The notes below the pieces were generated by a model, which saw only the letters and a program-made list of their open reading frames with translations, was not told the origin of the DNA and made no database searches. Below, piece after piece: positions 44,401 through 55,324 of a stretch of DNA of 64,000 bases. The translations under genes were made by a program, and so were the position numbers. Position 1 is the first letter of the stretch; the number at the start of each line of letters is the position of its first letter. Location of the stretch: positions 26,414,531 to 26,478,530 of the forward strand of contig NC_088910.1 of NCBI RefSeq assembly GCF_963576675.1, written 5' to 3'. The stretch comes from Euphorbia lathyris. Lineage: Eukaryota > Streptophyta > Magnoliopsida > Malpighiales > Euphorbiaceae.

Positions 44401-44662
44401 GTTATATTTGAGTCCGCTGACTAGGGAGACTGACTCAATAGTAGGATTACCTCCAACGGTTCCTGCCCCTACTATCTTACCCTTTTTGTTGTCTCCAAAA
44501 CTTACGCTTCCTCCTCGTTTACGCTCAAATGTGATGAACTGAGTTTCATCACCAGTCATATGCCTCGAGCATGCGCTGTCAATATACCACATCTTTGACT
44601 TCTCAGCACATCTCAGGCTTACCTCATTTGATTGCTCCTCATCATCAGATGCAATGGAGGGG
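41500..44662 (-). pseudogene. Copia pol: protease, integrase, reverse transcriptase, RNase H (two in-frame stops)
   Basis: The frame continues from gag across the gypsy insertion point. The protease motif is D-S-A-C-S-R-H-M-T-G near 44580 (Ala where most have Gly). GAG-pre-integrase and HHCC zinc motif: HRRLGH...CHACQAGK. The integrase core has D (LHLDLFGP), D (IRSDNGGEF) and E (QQNGVVERKNR). Reverse transcriptase: DVKSAFLNR and YMDDIIFG (about 42440), with [11 protein letters not shown]. RNase H lies downstream of 41995 (TDADYGRD, TTEAEYIAA, LADIFTKPLAREQF), and the ORF ends at TAA 41500-41502. In-frame stops: TGA at 43543-43545 and TAG at 41995-41997. Domain order PR-INT-RT-RH defines Ty1/copia. 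Confidence 0.93.
44658..44662. repeat. TSD of gypsy element, left
   Basis: AGGGG, repeated at 54137-54141. Confidence 0.85.
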
Positions 44663-46312
44663 TGATAGGGGTCAAAAACCCCTATCTTTGGGTACGGTTT
44701 TAGGAAGGGTTTTAGAGTTATTTAGTTAATAAGCGAGCAATTCTCGCATTTAAATGCTTTTGTGTGAGTTAGTTAGAAATTGGAAACGTTCTATTTACTT
44801 TTCGTCGTTTAGGCTCGTTTTATGATCAATTTAGGCAAATACGGCCGAAATAGCATGCATAGTATAATTCCGTTATCTTTTGAAGCTAATTGGTCCGTCA
44901 AAAGTCGCACCAAACGAAGTGTTTGCTCAAAATAAGCGATTGACGGATCAATTTAGCTTTCGGACTAATGTTATCTGGAGTTTCTATACGTGCGTAGGTG
45001 TAAGTTCGGGCGAAAAAGGACATAAAGGATACTCGACAAGAATCGAGCGCGTTCCGTGCGAAAACGCTCGGCGAGCAGGGCCCCGTGGGCCATTTCTGCT
45101 CACCGAGCAGGCCGCCAGGCGCCTGCTCGTCGAGCAGGCCACCAGGCGCCTGCTCGCCGAGCAGGGCGCCAGGCGCCTGCTCGCCGAGCAGGGGGCTGCT
45201 CGTCGCGAGCAGCCCTGCTCGCCGAGCAGCCCTGCGGGAATTGGTCAAAAAGACCAATTCCGCCCCCACGAAGCCACGATTGGCCCCATGTCTTCCTACA
45301 CCAATAAGGACACGAAAATAGGTCAAAACGAGGCCCGAGCCGCGTCTATAAATAGGATTTTTCCATTGTAATTTAGATATCTTTTTCCTTTGTAATTTTC
45401 TTAGCTTTTCACCTTGAGAAATCCTCTCCACCTCCTCCATATCCTTCAAACCTCCATTGAAGACACCTCCGAAGCTCCATTCACCGAGGATTGCTCAAGC
45501 TTCATCCTTAAATCCTAGAAAGACGCCTGCATTGGTAGACAGGTTCCCTGAACGGGATTTTTCTTCTTTTACATTCTGTCTAGCATCTAATACATGCTAT
45601 GAATTCTAGGTTTATTGTAACTTCGTGACAATGTTTCCATCTTTGATATATATTATAGTTCTTGTTTATTCAATTGTTTTGATGTTTTAATCTTTGTCTT
45701 ACGCTTTGTCTGATTGGTTTAACTCATTCGATAGTCCCAAAATTAGGTTGGCACATATTGCGAGCTGAATCTGACCTAGTCAGTGCCTATAGGATTGACG
45801 ACCCTATAGAAGATTAAGCCCAAATTACTGAGCCTTAGAGCTAGTTTCGGCCTTACAAGGGAATCACGAACTAGGGACTTTAGGAGGATAGGTCGGGTTA
45901 ATCGCCTTGGACACAAGTGACTTAGGTTTCAAATCAATTGTTTAAACATTCTATTTTCATTATCATCGTATCCCTTCATGTTCCTTCGGTTAATTGCATT
46001 GGTAAAAGATCACTTAGGGGTAGAGTAACTTAGTTAGGCGTAGAATAACTTAGCTAGAATTAGATAACTTAGTTAGAATTAGATAACTTAGCTAGGATTA
46101 GTATAATTCAACCTAGGAGTAGATTAATTCAAACAAACCAACTCAAAACCCCCTAAGCCTAGATAACATCCGAGATCGAGTAGCTCGGTACTTGCAGAAA
46201 TAAATCCTGTGGATGATAACCTGGACTTAAACCAGAAATTTATTACTTGATAACGACGGGGTACACTTATCCCTTAGTGAGTTCTCATCTCGAGTTAGGT
46301 GAGGATGCATCA
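44663..46312 (+). repeat. 5' LTR of gypsy element
   Basis: 1650 bp. TATA box TATAAATAGG at 45347-45356, directly downstream of a GC-rich palindrome array. It ends GATGCATCA, followed by the primer site. Confidence 0.95.
45056..45240. repeat. GC-rich palindrome array in the 5' LTR
   Basis: Tandem units of about 25-27 bases built from CTGCTCGCCGAGCAG and AGGCGCCT, each self-complementary and strung together so that the region can form a row of hairpins. About six units, against about four in the 3' LTR (52928-53068). It lies about 110 bases upstream of the TATA box. Confidence 0.9.
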
Positions 46313-46318
46313 AGTTTT

Positions 46319-46336
46319 TGGCGCCGTTGCCGGGGA
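46319..46336 (+). other. Primer binding site of gypsy element
   Basis: TGGCGCCGTTGCCGGGGA, complementary to the 3' end of plant tRNA-Asp(GUC) including CCA; six bases after the LTR end. Confidence 0.92.
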
Positions 46337-46518
46337 TTTATTTCTTCTGCAATATCGAACCAAAGGTCGACTTGTTAGTTTAGGCATTTTGTGAATATAT
46401 CCTTTGTTAATATCATTTATATTTGTTTATACATATACTTTTTTATAGTAACTATACTTATTGATTACTTAAATTCCGTAACATTATTTGTACTTATAAA
46501 ATCGTTCTTCCAGCAACT

Positions 46519-47391
46519 ATGGATAACAGAGCGTCAAATCCGTCCATGAACGATCTTAACACAAAAATGGATTTCCTTGTGGCTTTATACAGCCATAATG
46601 ACCAACCAAGGACACCATTTTGCGAGAGATGCGGCCAGAATCACCCCGGTAGGGTATGCCACATCAACTATTACGTACTTAGAGGTGAGAATGTAAGTTA
46701 TTTGGGTAATCATCAAAGGTATAATTCTGAACCCTCAACTTACAACTACTACGATCAGGAGCATACACGATATCCACCGACGCCCTACGTGGCACCCGTG
46801 GATACCCTTCCATGTCCCCATTCTAACTCTGACTTTTATGGCAGGCAAACAGAGTACTCAGGAGGAATAATGACCCTCTTAAGAGAGATATCCGTCCGAT
46901 TGGCAGCCAACGAGGAGGCATGCAGGACCCTGAGTAACCAGCTTGCCACAATCAGACAAGAAGAAAGGGAATGCCACGAGGCGTTCCTCTTACAAGAAGA
47001 GGCGATTCAAGCCATCGCCCTAAGGAGTGGCAAGGAAGTGGACACACTCGTGGCACCTCCATCGCAAACGTATCCGTCACCTCAGGTAAGTAGGGAACCG
47101 GAAGTGGTAAGAAACCCCGGTCCCGCATCTGAAACTCCAGCTTCTGAAATAGCTGTAGAAAAAGTGGTTAGGCCTTATGCACCAAAACTGCCATTCCCTC
47201 AGAAGCAGAAAAAGGCCAACCTAGATAAGAAATTTGCTCGGTTCTCGGAAATCCTTAGTAGATTAGAAATAAACATTCCATTAATGGAAGCACTAGAGGA
47301 GATGCCGAACTATGCAAAATTTCTTAAAGACATGTTGTCGAAAAAGAAAAAGTTTGGGGAAAATGAGATAGTGGCTTTAACAGAACAATGA
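46519..47391 (+). pseudogene. Gypsy gag, truncated at its N-terminus, ending in an in-frame stop
   Basis: 290 codons from the ATG at 46519. It has a knuckle-like CERCGQNHPGRVC near residue 35 (C-x2-C-x3-H-x4-C, one residue shorter than a canonical CCHC), a Tyr-rich stretch, a Glu-rich helix (about residues 120-170), and the conserved ALRSGK and YAPKLPFPQ motifs. LDKKFARFSEILSRLEINIPL follows. These are the C-terminal parts of Athila-type gag. The large capsid (Retrotrans_gag) domain normally before the knuckle is absent, since only about 180 bases separate the primer site from this ATG. TGA at 47389-47391 interrupts the frame, which continues directly into protease. Confidence 0.82.
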
Positions 47392-50300
47392 TCGGCCATA
47401 ATCACCCATAAATTACCCCCCAAGCTTAAAGATCAAGGGAGCTTTACCATCCCGTGTAGGATAGGCAACATGCACATAGATAGGGCATTATGTGATTTAG
47501 GAGCAAGTATTAATCTTATGCCTTTATCGATTTTCAGGAAATTGGGACTCGGAGAGCCTAAACCGACAAACATGACACTGCAGCTGGCGGACAAGTCGAT
47601 CGCACGGCCTAGAGGCATAGTTGAAGATGTATTGGTGAAGGTGGACAAACTGATCTTCCCGGTCGACTTTGTGGTCCTCGACATGGAAGAAGATGACTCC
47701 GTCCCCATTCTTCTTGGGAGACCGTTTCTTGCAACCGGTAGGACACTGATAGACGTCCATGGAGGTAAATTGGTCCTAAGGGTGCAGGACGAAGAGGTAA
47801 CATTTAACGTTTATGAGTCTATGAAATTTCCTCAAGAACGCTCCAAAAGTTGTAACTTTGTGGATGCACTAATATATGAATGTATTGAGGAAGTTGACCT
47901 TAACATAAGAAATGCCTCTTTAGAACTCGGTCTAGGTGGTGAGGAATGTGAAAACTCGAATGAACCATTTGAAGATCTCCCACCTGAAAAATGTTATTGG
48001 GTTAAGGGTAGAAAAGAGGACCTTAATCGTGAGATCAAACCTAAGCCTAAAACCTCGTTAGAGGAACCTCCAAAATTGGAGCTTAAACCCTTACCCAACA
48101 ACCTGAAATATGTTTTTCTTCAACCTCCCACAGATTTACCCGTTATTATTTCTTCTTTGTTGACAGTTGAACAGGAAGAAAAATTGGTGGAGGTGCTGAT
48201 GGAACATAAAGGGGCCTTTGGATGGTCAATCCACGATATCAAAGGCATCGACCCCAAAATCTGCACGCATAGAATTTTCCTTGAGGAAGAGATCAAGCCA
48301 TCTACCCAACCTCAACGACGGCTCAACCCTAACATGAAAGAGGTGGTAAAAGTCGAGGTTATAAAACTCCTCGACGCAGGTATCATCTTTCCGATTTCTG
48401 ATAGCCAATGGGTAAGCCCGGTTCAATGCGTGCCCAAAAAAGGGGGAACAACGGTAATGGAAAATGAAAAAGGGGAATTAATCCGAACTAGAAAGGTTAC
48501 GGGTTGGCGTGTATGCATAGATTATAGGAAATTAAACGAGGCCACCCGTAAAGATCACTTTCCCTTACCATTTATTGATCAAATGTTGGAACGGTTGGCA
48601 GGGCACGAATTTTTCTGTACTTTAGATGGGCTATCCGGCTATATGCAAATTCCTGTGGACCCTTTGGATCAAGAGAAAACCACATTCACTTGCCCCTATG
48701 GGACTTTTGCATATAGGCGGATGCCTTTCAGATTATGTAATGCCCCTGCTACATTCCAACGTTGTATGATGGCTATGTTTTCTGACATGGTCGAGGAGTT
48801 CCTAGAAATTTTCATGGATGATTTTAATGTTGTAGGACCTACTTTCGACCAATGTCATGAAAACTTGGACCGAGTCTTAGAACGTTGTGAAGACAAGAAC
48901 TTGGCACTTAATTGGGAAAAGTGCCAGTTCATGGTCCAAAATTGTATAGTATTAGGACACAAGGTGTCGGGGAAGGGGATCGAGGTCGATCCGGCAAAAA
49001 TTGAGGTAATTGAAAAACTGCCACCTCCTACCAACGTGAAATTGGTTAGGAGCTTTTTAGGACATGCGGGGTTTTATAGACGGTTTATAAAAGACTTTTC
49101 AAAAATCACTAAACCCCTCACTCAATTATTACTGAAAGATGCTGATTTTAATTTCAATGAAGAATGTATACTTGCATTTAAATTACTGAAAAAGAAATTA
49201 ATTGAAGCACCTATTATGGTAAGCCCGGATTGGTCCCTTCCCTTTGAGTTAATGTGCGATGCCAGTGATCTGGCTGTAGGAGCCTGTCTTGGGCAGAGGG
49301 TAGATAAACTTTTTCGCCCAATCTTCTATGCTAGCAAAACCTTAAATGATGCACAACAGAATTATTCAATAACTGAAAAGGAATTGCTAGCCGTAGTGTT
49401 TGCCTTTGACAAATTTAGATCTTATTTGGTGCTGTCTAAGGTAATTGTTTTTACTGACCATGCAGCCTTGAGATATCTGATGAGCAAGCAGGATGCAAAA
49501 CCTAGGCTGATCCGTTGGATCTTACTACTCCAAGAATTTGACATCGAGATCAGAGACAAGAAATGGGTGGAAAACGTGATAGCGGACCACCTATCCAGGT
49601 TAGAGTCAGATCAGCAATCCTTAGAGCATGAGGCAATCAAGGAGGTATTCCCGGATGAAACGTTATATTCGGTAAAAACTCTCACCTGGTTTGCAGACAT
49701 CGCGAACTACAAAGTCGGTAACATTCTTCCTCTTGATTTAGATGCAAACAAAAGACGTAAGTTTTTGTTTGAAAGCAAACAATATTTTTGGGAAGAACCT
49801 AATTTATTTCGATTCTGCACCGATGGCATGATTAGGAGATGTATACCTGAGGAGGAGGTAGAGTCAGTGATTAACATGTGCCACTCTAGGGAACCAGGCG
49901 GCCACTTCGGACCAGATAGGACAGTGGCAAAAATTCTCCAAAGTGGGCTTTGGTGGCCACAAATGCATAGTGATGTCAATAGTTATATTAAATATTGTGA
50001 TGCATGTCAGAGAGTAGGGAATATTTCTAGGAGGAATGAGATGCTTCAACAAGGCATACTCGTCTGTGAGCTATTTGATGTTTGGGGCATAGACTTTATG
50101 GGACCTTTCCCTATGTCACACACCAACCAATACATTCTTGTCGCGGTTGATTATGTCTCTAAATGGGTAGAGGCCGAAGCCTTACCCACAAACGATGCTC
50201 GAGTAGTGATAAAATTCCTGAGAAAGAATATCTTTACCAGATTTGGCACCCTCCGGACTATCATTAGTGATGGGGGATCCCATTTCTGTAATAAGCAGTT

Positions 50301-50968
50301 TGACACGTTGCTCCAAAAGTATGGCGTAGCCCATAGGGTCGCAACACCTTACCATCCTCAGACAAGTGGTCAGGTAGAAGTGTCAAACAGAGAGCTAAAA
50401 CGCATTATTGAGAAAACGGTGGGGAATGCTAGGAAAGATTGGAGTCTTAAACTGGACGATGCTCTTTGGGCATACCGGACAGCATTCAAGACTCCCATAG
50501 GAATGTCCCCCTACCGTTTAGTTTTCGGGAAATCTTGTCACTTGCCTGTTGAATTAGAGCACAAAGCTTATTGGGCGCTGAAATTTCTAAACTTTGACCC
50601 TAAACTTTCAGGTGACCTACGGTTAACACAACTGCATGAACTAGATGAGCTCCGATATAACTCTTATGAGAATGCCCAAATTGTACAAAGAACGAACCAA
50701 GAGGGTGCACGATAAAAAAGTACAGCGGAAAACCTTCCAAAAAGGCGACCAAGTGCTGCTTTACAACTCCCGATTGAGATTCTTCCCTGGCAAGCTCAAG
50801 AGTAGATGGTATGGACCATTCTCAGTTCTTGATGCACATCCCTCCGGTATGGTTGAGATTATATTGAATGATGGAACCACCCAGAAAGTAAATGGACATC
50901 GACTCAAACTTTATCTCGGTAAAGACACATCGGGTGTCCAAATCCTCCGTCTTCAAGATGATCAGTAA
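47392..50968 (+). pseudogene. Gypsy pol: protease, reverse transcriptase, RNase H, integrase
   Basis: Open in the gag frame from 47392 to 50715, then continued in another frame to TAA/TAG-type termination at 50968. Positions count from the ATG at 47470. Protease D-L-G-A is at residues 9-12. Reverse transcriptase is at about 270-480 with FMDD at 448-451 (48811). RNase H starts near residue 595 ([31 protein letters not shown]). The integrase HHCC zinc motif is at about 804-848, and catalytic D (GIDFMG), D (ISDGGSHF) and E (GQVEVSNRE) are at about 874, 933 and 970. An apparent one-base gain in a C run near 50677-50680 shifts the last part (KGDQVLLYNSRLRFFPGKLKSRW) out of frame. [11 protein letters not shown] replaces the usual [11 protein letters not shown]. 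No chromodomain. Confidence 0.92.
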
Positions 50969-52530
50969 GTTGTCTTCTCCACCCTAACTCTTTACACTCG
51001 TACTTCATGATTTGTGATGCAATGTTGGAACTTATTGCATATTTTTAGTGTGAGGAGGAAGGGTAGACAAACTTACAAAAATTGTATAAATTTTTAATTT
51101 TTGTTGCGTCGTGTCTAGTTTAGTTTAGCGTTTTTTGGGTTTTGTTTATGTTTTGCATGTTTAGGACCTAAAACCGTGAACCTCCTTCGAATCTAAACTT
51201 CGTTATTTGTCTTTGAGGGTTGAGAACCGAATCTAAAATTGCATGACAACTAGTTTAGGCGTAGGACACAACTCTTGTATCTGTAAAAGCATGAGCTAAA
51301 GTTTGCATTTAGACCCTACTTTTGAAGAAATGCTAAAATCATTACTTAGGTAGATAACTTAAGAATTGAAGGCATGTGACATTAAACTTGAGTTTGGGGA
51401 AAACTACTAAACACAAAATTAAAACCCAAAGAATTGTGAGTTGAATTTGAGCCTAAGAGCGAACATCAAAAAGCTCTTTTTCTTGACATTTTTGTGTGAA
51501 TGCTTTGACTTGTGGAAGATTACAGATTTTGCACCTAATACTATGTTGAACCTACATGCAATGGTTTGAGATGATAAACGATGAATCAGCCTCATTAGAA
51601 TTAACCCTTTTCTTTACCTTATTTTTTCTTTTTCATCCACTCTAGGAAGCCCCTTTGAGCCTACATTTTTGTAGTTTATAGATTTTTCTTTCGTTCTAAC
51701 CTGTTTTTGCAAACCACAACTTGGTTTTGCTATTTAACCCAATTTATTTTGCAAAGCTCAATTAGAGACTTTGTTTTCTAGCGCTTTATCTTTGTTTATG
51801 GCATTACAGTAGCAAGCCAAAAAGCTAAGAAGTGAATGAGCATCACTATCCAAAAAAAAAAATCAAAGAAGAGAAAAACAGAAAAAGAAAAGAAAAGAAA
51901 AGAAAAGAGACGAACAAAAGGGAAGAACTTCATTCCCCAGTTCTTAAAAAAATAAAAAACGTCTCAAGGAAACATCCCAAAAAGAAAATAATAAGGGATG
52001 AATAAAAAAGCTCAGTCACTTCATATTTGCTAAAGCCATTTAAACTTTGTTTTGTAGCGCTAGGACTATTAACCCTTGTTGTACCTTTAACCCTCTAACC
52101 ACATTACAACCCCGATTAGAGGCTGTTTTTTATATCATCGGAATCATATAGCATAGTAGAGGAACGCGGATGAACGTGCAAAATCAACGTAATCCTAAGC
52201 AAGAACATAAGCCGAGAGTAAACACCTTAGCCACCAAAAATTGTGTGAAATGAGTGAACTACCTATGGTGAGGTGTTTTACTTAGCGATCCCCTCAAGCT
52301 CGTTTAATTGAACATGTGTCAATTTGCTTAAAACTATGACCCATGATAATTGAAATGCGGCTTTTGGATATCGTGTCTCTACTTTGTATTTCCGAATGCA
52401 TGTAATTACAGATGCTCGAAATTGTGTCAAGTACCTAGTCAAACCGGGAGGTTTTCTAGCTTGCTTGTGATGGCGGGTTTAGTTTTTTAATTTACTTGGG
52501 GACAAGTAAAGTTTTAAGTGCGAGGAGGTT
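50969..52530 (+). other. Untranslated region between gypsy pol and 3' LTR
   Basis: About 1.56 kb without an ORF. It contains an A/G-rich stretch at about 51850-51960 (AAAAGAAAAGAAAAG) and a polypurine-type tract just before the LTR (AAGTGCGAGGAGGTT, to 52530). Athila elements often carry an env-like ORF in this place; none is seen, so it has been lost or never existed. Confidence 0.7.
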
Positions 52531-54136
52531 TGATAGGGGTCAAAAACCCCTATCTTTGGGTACGGTTTTAGGACGGGTTTTAGAGTTATTTAGTTAATAA
52601 GCGAGCAATTCTCGCATTTAAATGCTTTTGTGTGAGTTAGTTAGAAATTGGAAACGTTCTATTTACTTTTCGTCGTTTAGGCTCGTTTTATGATCAATTT
52701 AGGCAAATACGGCCGAAATAGCATGCATAGTATAATTCCGTTATCTTTTGAAGCTAATTGGTTCGTCAAAAGTCGCATCAAACGAAGCGTTTGCTCAAAA
52801 TAAGCGATTGACAGATCAATTTAGCTTTCGGACTAATGTTATCTGGAGTTTCTATACGTGCGCAGGTGTAAGTTCGGGCGAAAAAGGACATAAAGGATAC
52901 TCGGAAAGAATCGAGCGCGTTCCGGGCGAAAACGCTCGGCGAGCAGGGCCCCGTGGGCCATTTCTGCTCGGCGAGCAGGCCCCTAGAGGCCTGCTCGCCG
53001 AGCAGGGCGCCAGGCGCCTGCTCGGCGAGCAGGGGGCTGCTCGTCGCGAGCAGCCCTGTGGGAATTGGTCAAAAAGACCAAATCCGCCCCCAGGAAGCCA
53101 CGATTGGCCCCACGTCTTCCTACACCAATAAGGACACGAAAATAGGTCAAAACGAGGCCCGAGCCGCATCTATAAATAGGATTTTTCCATTGTAATTTAG
53201 ATATCTTTTTCCTTTGTAATTTTCTTAGCTTTTCACCTTGAGAAATCCTCTCCACCTCCTCCATATCCTTCAAACCTCCATTGAAGACACCTCCGAAGCT
53301 CCATTCACCGAGGATTGCTCAAGCTTCATCCTTAAATCCTAGAAAGACTCCTGCATTGGTAGACAGGTTCCCTGAAAGGGATTTTTCTTCTTTTACATTC
53401 TGTCTAGCCTCTGATACATGCTATGAATTCTAGGTTTATTGTAACTTCGTGACAATGTTTCCATCTTTGATATATATTATAGTTCTTGTTTATTCAATTG
53501 TTTTGATGTTTTAATCTTTGTCTTACGCTTTGTCTGATTGGTTTAACTCATTCGATAGTCCCAAAATTAGGCTGGCACATATTGCGAGCTGAATCTGACC
53601 TAGTCAGTGCCTATAGGATTGACGACCCTATAGAAGATTAAGCCCAAATTACTGAGCCTTAGAGCTAGTTTCGACCTTACAAGGGAATCACGAACTAGGG
53701 ACTTTATGAGGATAGGTCGGGTTAATCGCCTTGGACACAAGTGACTTAGGTTTCAAATCAATTGTTTAAACATTCTATTTTCATTATCATCGTATCCCTT
53801 CATGTTCCTTCGATTAATTGCATTGGTAAAAGATCACTTAGGGGTAGAGTAACTTAGTTAGGCGTAGAATAACTTAGCTAGAATTAGATAACTTAGTTAG
53901 AATTAGATAACTTAGCTAGGATTAGTATAATTCAACCTAGGAGTAGATTAATTCAAACAAACCAACTCAAAACCCCCTAAGCCTAGATAACATCCGAGAT
54001 CGAGTAGCTCGGTACTTGCAGAAATAAATCCTGTGGACGATAACCTGGACTTAAACCAGAAATTTATTACTTGATAATGACGGGGTACACTTATCCCTTA
54101 GTGAGTTCTCATCTCGAGTTAGGTGAGGACGCATCA
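52531..54136 (+). repeat. 3' LTR of gypsy element
   Basis: 1606 bp, matching 44663-46312 with about 27 substitutions and a shorter palindrome array at 52928-53068. TATA box at 53171-53180. Confidence 0.95.
52928..53068. repeat. GC-rich palindrome array in the 3' LTR
   Basis: Shorter version of 45056-45240: about four CTGCTCGGCGAGCAG-type units, with a variant CCTAGAGGCCTG linker not present in the 5' LTR. Confidence 0.9.
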
Positions 54137-54141
54137 AGGGG
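54137..54141. repeat. TSD of gypsy element, right
   Basis: AGGGG, copy of 44658-44662. Confidence 0.85.
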
Positions 54142-55262
54142 TCAGCATGCTCAGAGATGCACGGCTCAGCAAGTTCATCGGCCATAAAATAGATCTTTGC
54201 TGACTCAGTGGCATCAGCTTCTGATGATGAAGACTCATCACTGTCGCTCCATGTTGCCACCATTGCCTTTTTCCCGTTCTTCCTTTCTTTCCTCAGCGAG
54301 GGGTAGTTTGACTTGATATGGCCAGTTTGATGACATTCAAAGCATGTAATGGGCTTTGAGTTGTCCTTCTTGTATTTGCTGTCGCTGGACTCAGCTTTAT
54401 ACTTATCAAACTTTCTGTAAGGCTTCTTAGAATATTTGTCATTCTTTCTGAACAGCCTCTTCATCTTCCTGGTGAACATAGCCATCTCCTCATCATCTGT
54501 TGAGCTCCCATCAGTGGAGTCAGCTTTCATGACAAGAGATTTTTGCTTCTTGTCTTTAGACTTTTCCTTCACCTCGAAATTCTTCATTGAGATCTCATGG
54601 GTCAGCAGTGAGCCGATGAGTTCATCATATTTGTAGGTGGTTAAGTCTTGAGCTTCCTCAACAGCAGTCTTCTTTGCTTGCCAGTTTTTAGGAAGACTCC
54701 TGAGAATCTTCTTGACTTGTTCTTCCTCAGTGAAGATCTTCCCAAGTCTCTTGAGCTCGTTGATGATGTTTGTAAACCTTGCATTCATGTCAGAGATTCC
54801 CTCATCATCGTTCATCTCGAACAGCTCGTATAGTCTCATCTGCTGGTTCACCTTGGACTCCTTTACTTTGTTGGTTCCTTCGTAGGTGACCTCCAGCTTC
54901 TTCTAGATCTCTTGCGCTGACTCACAACCTGATATCTTATTATACTCTGCAGCATCAAGCGCACAGTGAAGCATATTTATAACCGAAGCGTGATTTTGTA
55001 GCTTCTTGAGATCATCCTCTATCCATTTGGCCTCAGCTTTGACAACTGTTTGGCCAGCCACAACTTCAACAGGGACAAACATGCCTTGGACTATTGAAAG
55101 CCATGCACTCATGTTTGTTGCCTGAATAAAGTTTTTCATCCTATTCTTCCAGAAGGTGTAGTTAGACCCGAAGAATAGGGGAGGCCGAGTAATGGACAGC
55201 CCCTCAGGTAAGATCTGAGTTGTCTGGTTTCCTGGGAGAAACCGAGTGTTGTTTTCAGCCAT
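54142..55262 (-). pseudogene. Copia gag, one in-frame stop, cut off from pol by the gypsy insertion
   Basis: Starts ATG at 55262 (MAENNTRFLPGNQ). The first 119 codons and the following part are one frame interrupted by TAG at 54903-54905. The capsid region is of the UBN2 type (FFGSNYTFWKNRM, MNDDEGISDMNARFTNIINELKRLGK, LRSLPKNWQAKKTA, TYKYDELIGSLLTHE). Next come a Lys-rich stretch and a zinc knuckle CFECHQTGHIKSNY, in which the fourth ligand is Tyr instead of Cys. The final acidic segment (SDSDESSSSEADATES) precedes the insertion point. After removing the gypsy element and one TSD copy, the frame continues into the protease at 44662. Confidence 0.92.
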
Positions 55263-55310
55263 AGTGGGGATCAGCTCAAGGTAGTTAAACTTTTAACAGT
55301 GAGCTTTTAA

Positions 55311-55322
55311 GCTTTGATACCA
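55311..55322 (-). other. Primer binding site of copia element
   Basis: Minus-strand TGGTATCAAAGC two bases inside the LTR end. It corresponds to the initiator-Met tRNA site used by most Ty1/copia elements (TGGTATCAGAGC), with one difference. Confidence 0.85.
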
Positions 55323-55324
55323 CT

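Larger units (their letters stand above)
44663..54136 (+). mobile_element. Athila-like Ty3/gypsy retrotransposon nested in the copia element
   Basis: 9474 bp with LTRs 44663-46312 and 52531-54136 (TGATAGGGG...GCATCA), a 5-bp TSD, a tRNA-Asp primer site, and gag and pol on the plus strand. Domain order PR-RT-RH-INT is Ty3/gypsy. The primer site, the [10 protein letters not shown] protease and the lack of a chromodomain point to Athila within the Tat/Athila group. By eye the two LTRs differ at about 27 positions plus array-length changes, so the insertion is the youngest datable layer of the nest. The gag is shortened, one stop and one frameshift interrupt pol, and no env-like ORF follows. Confidence 0.93.

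Noticed and set aside
45056..45371. Arg/Ala-rich frames across the gypsy LTR palindrome array
   Set aside because: Frames exist on both strands and in both LTRs only because the GC-rich array lacks stops. They do not resemble proteins and change length between LTRs.
46319..46336. tRNA gene fragment at the tRNA-Asp-like sequence
   Set aside because: Only 18 bases complementary to the tRNA 3' end including CCA, placed right after an LTR: it is a primer binding site.
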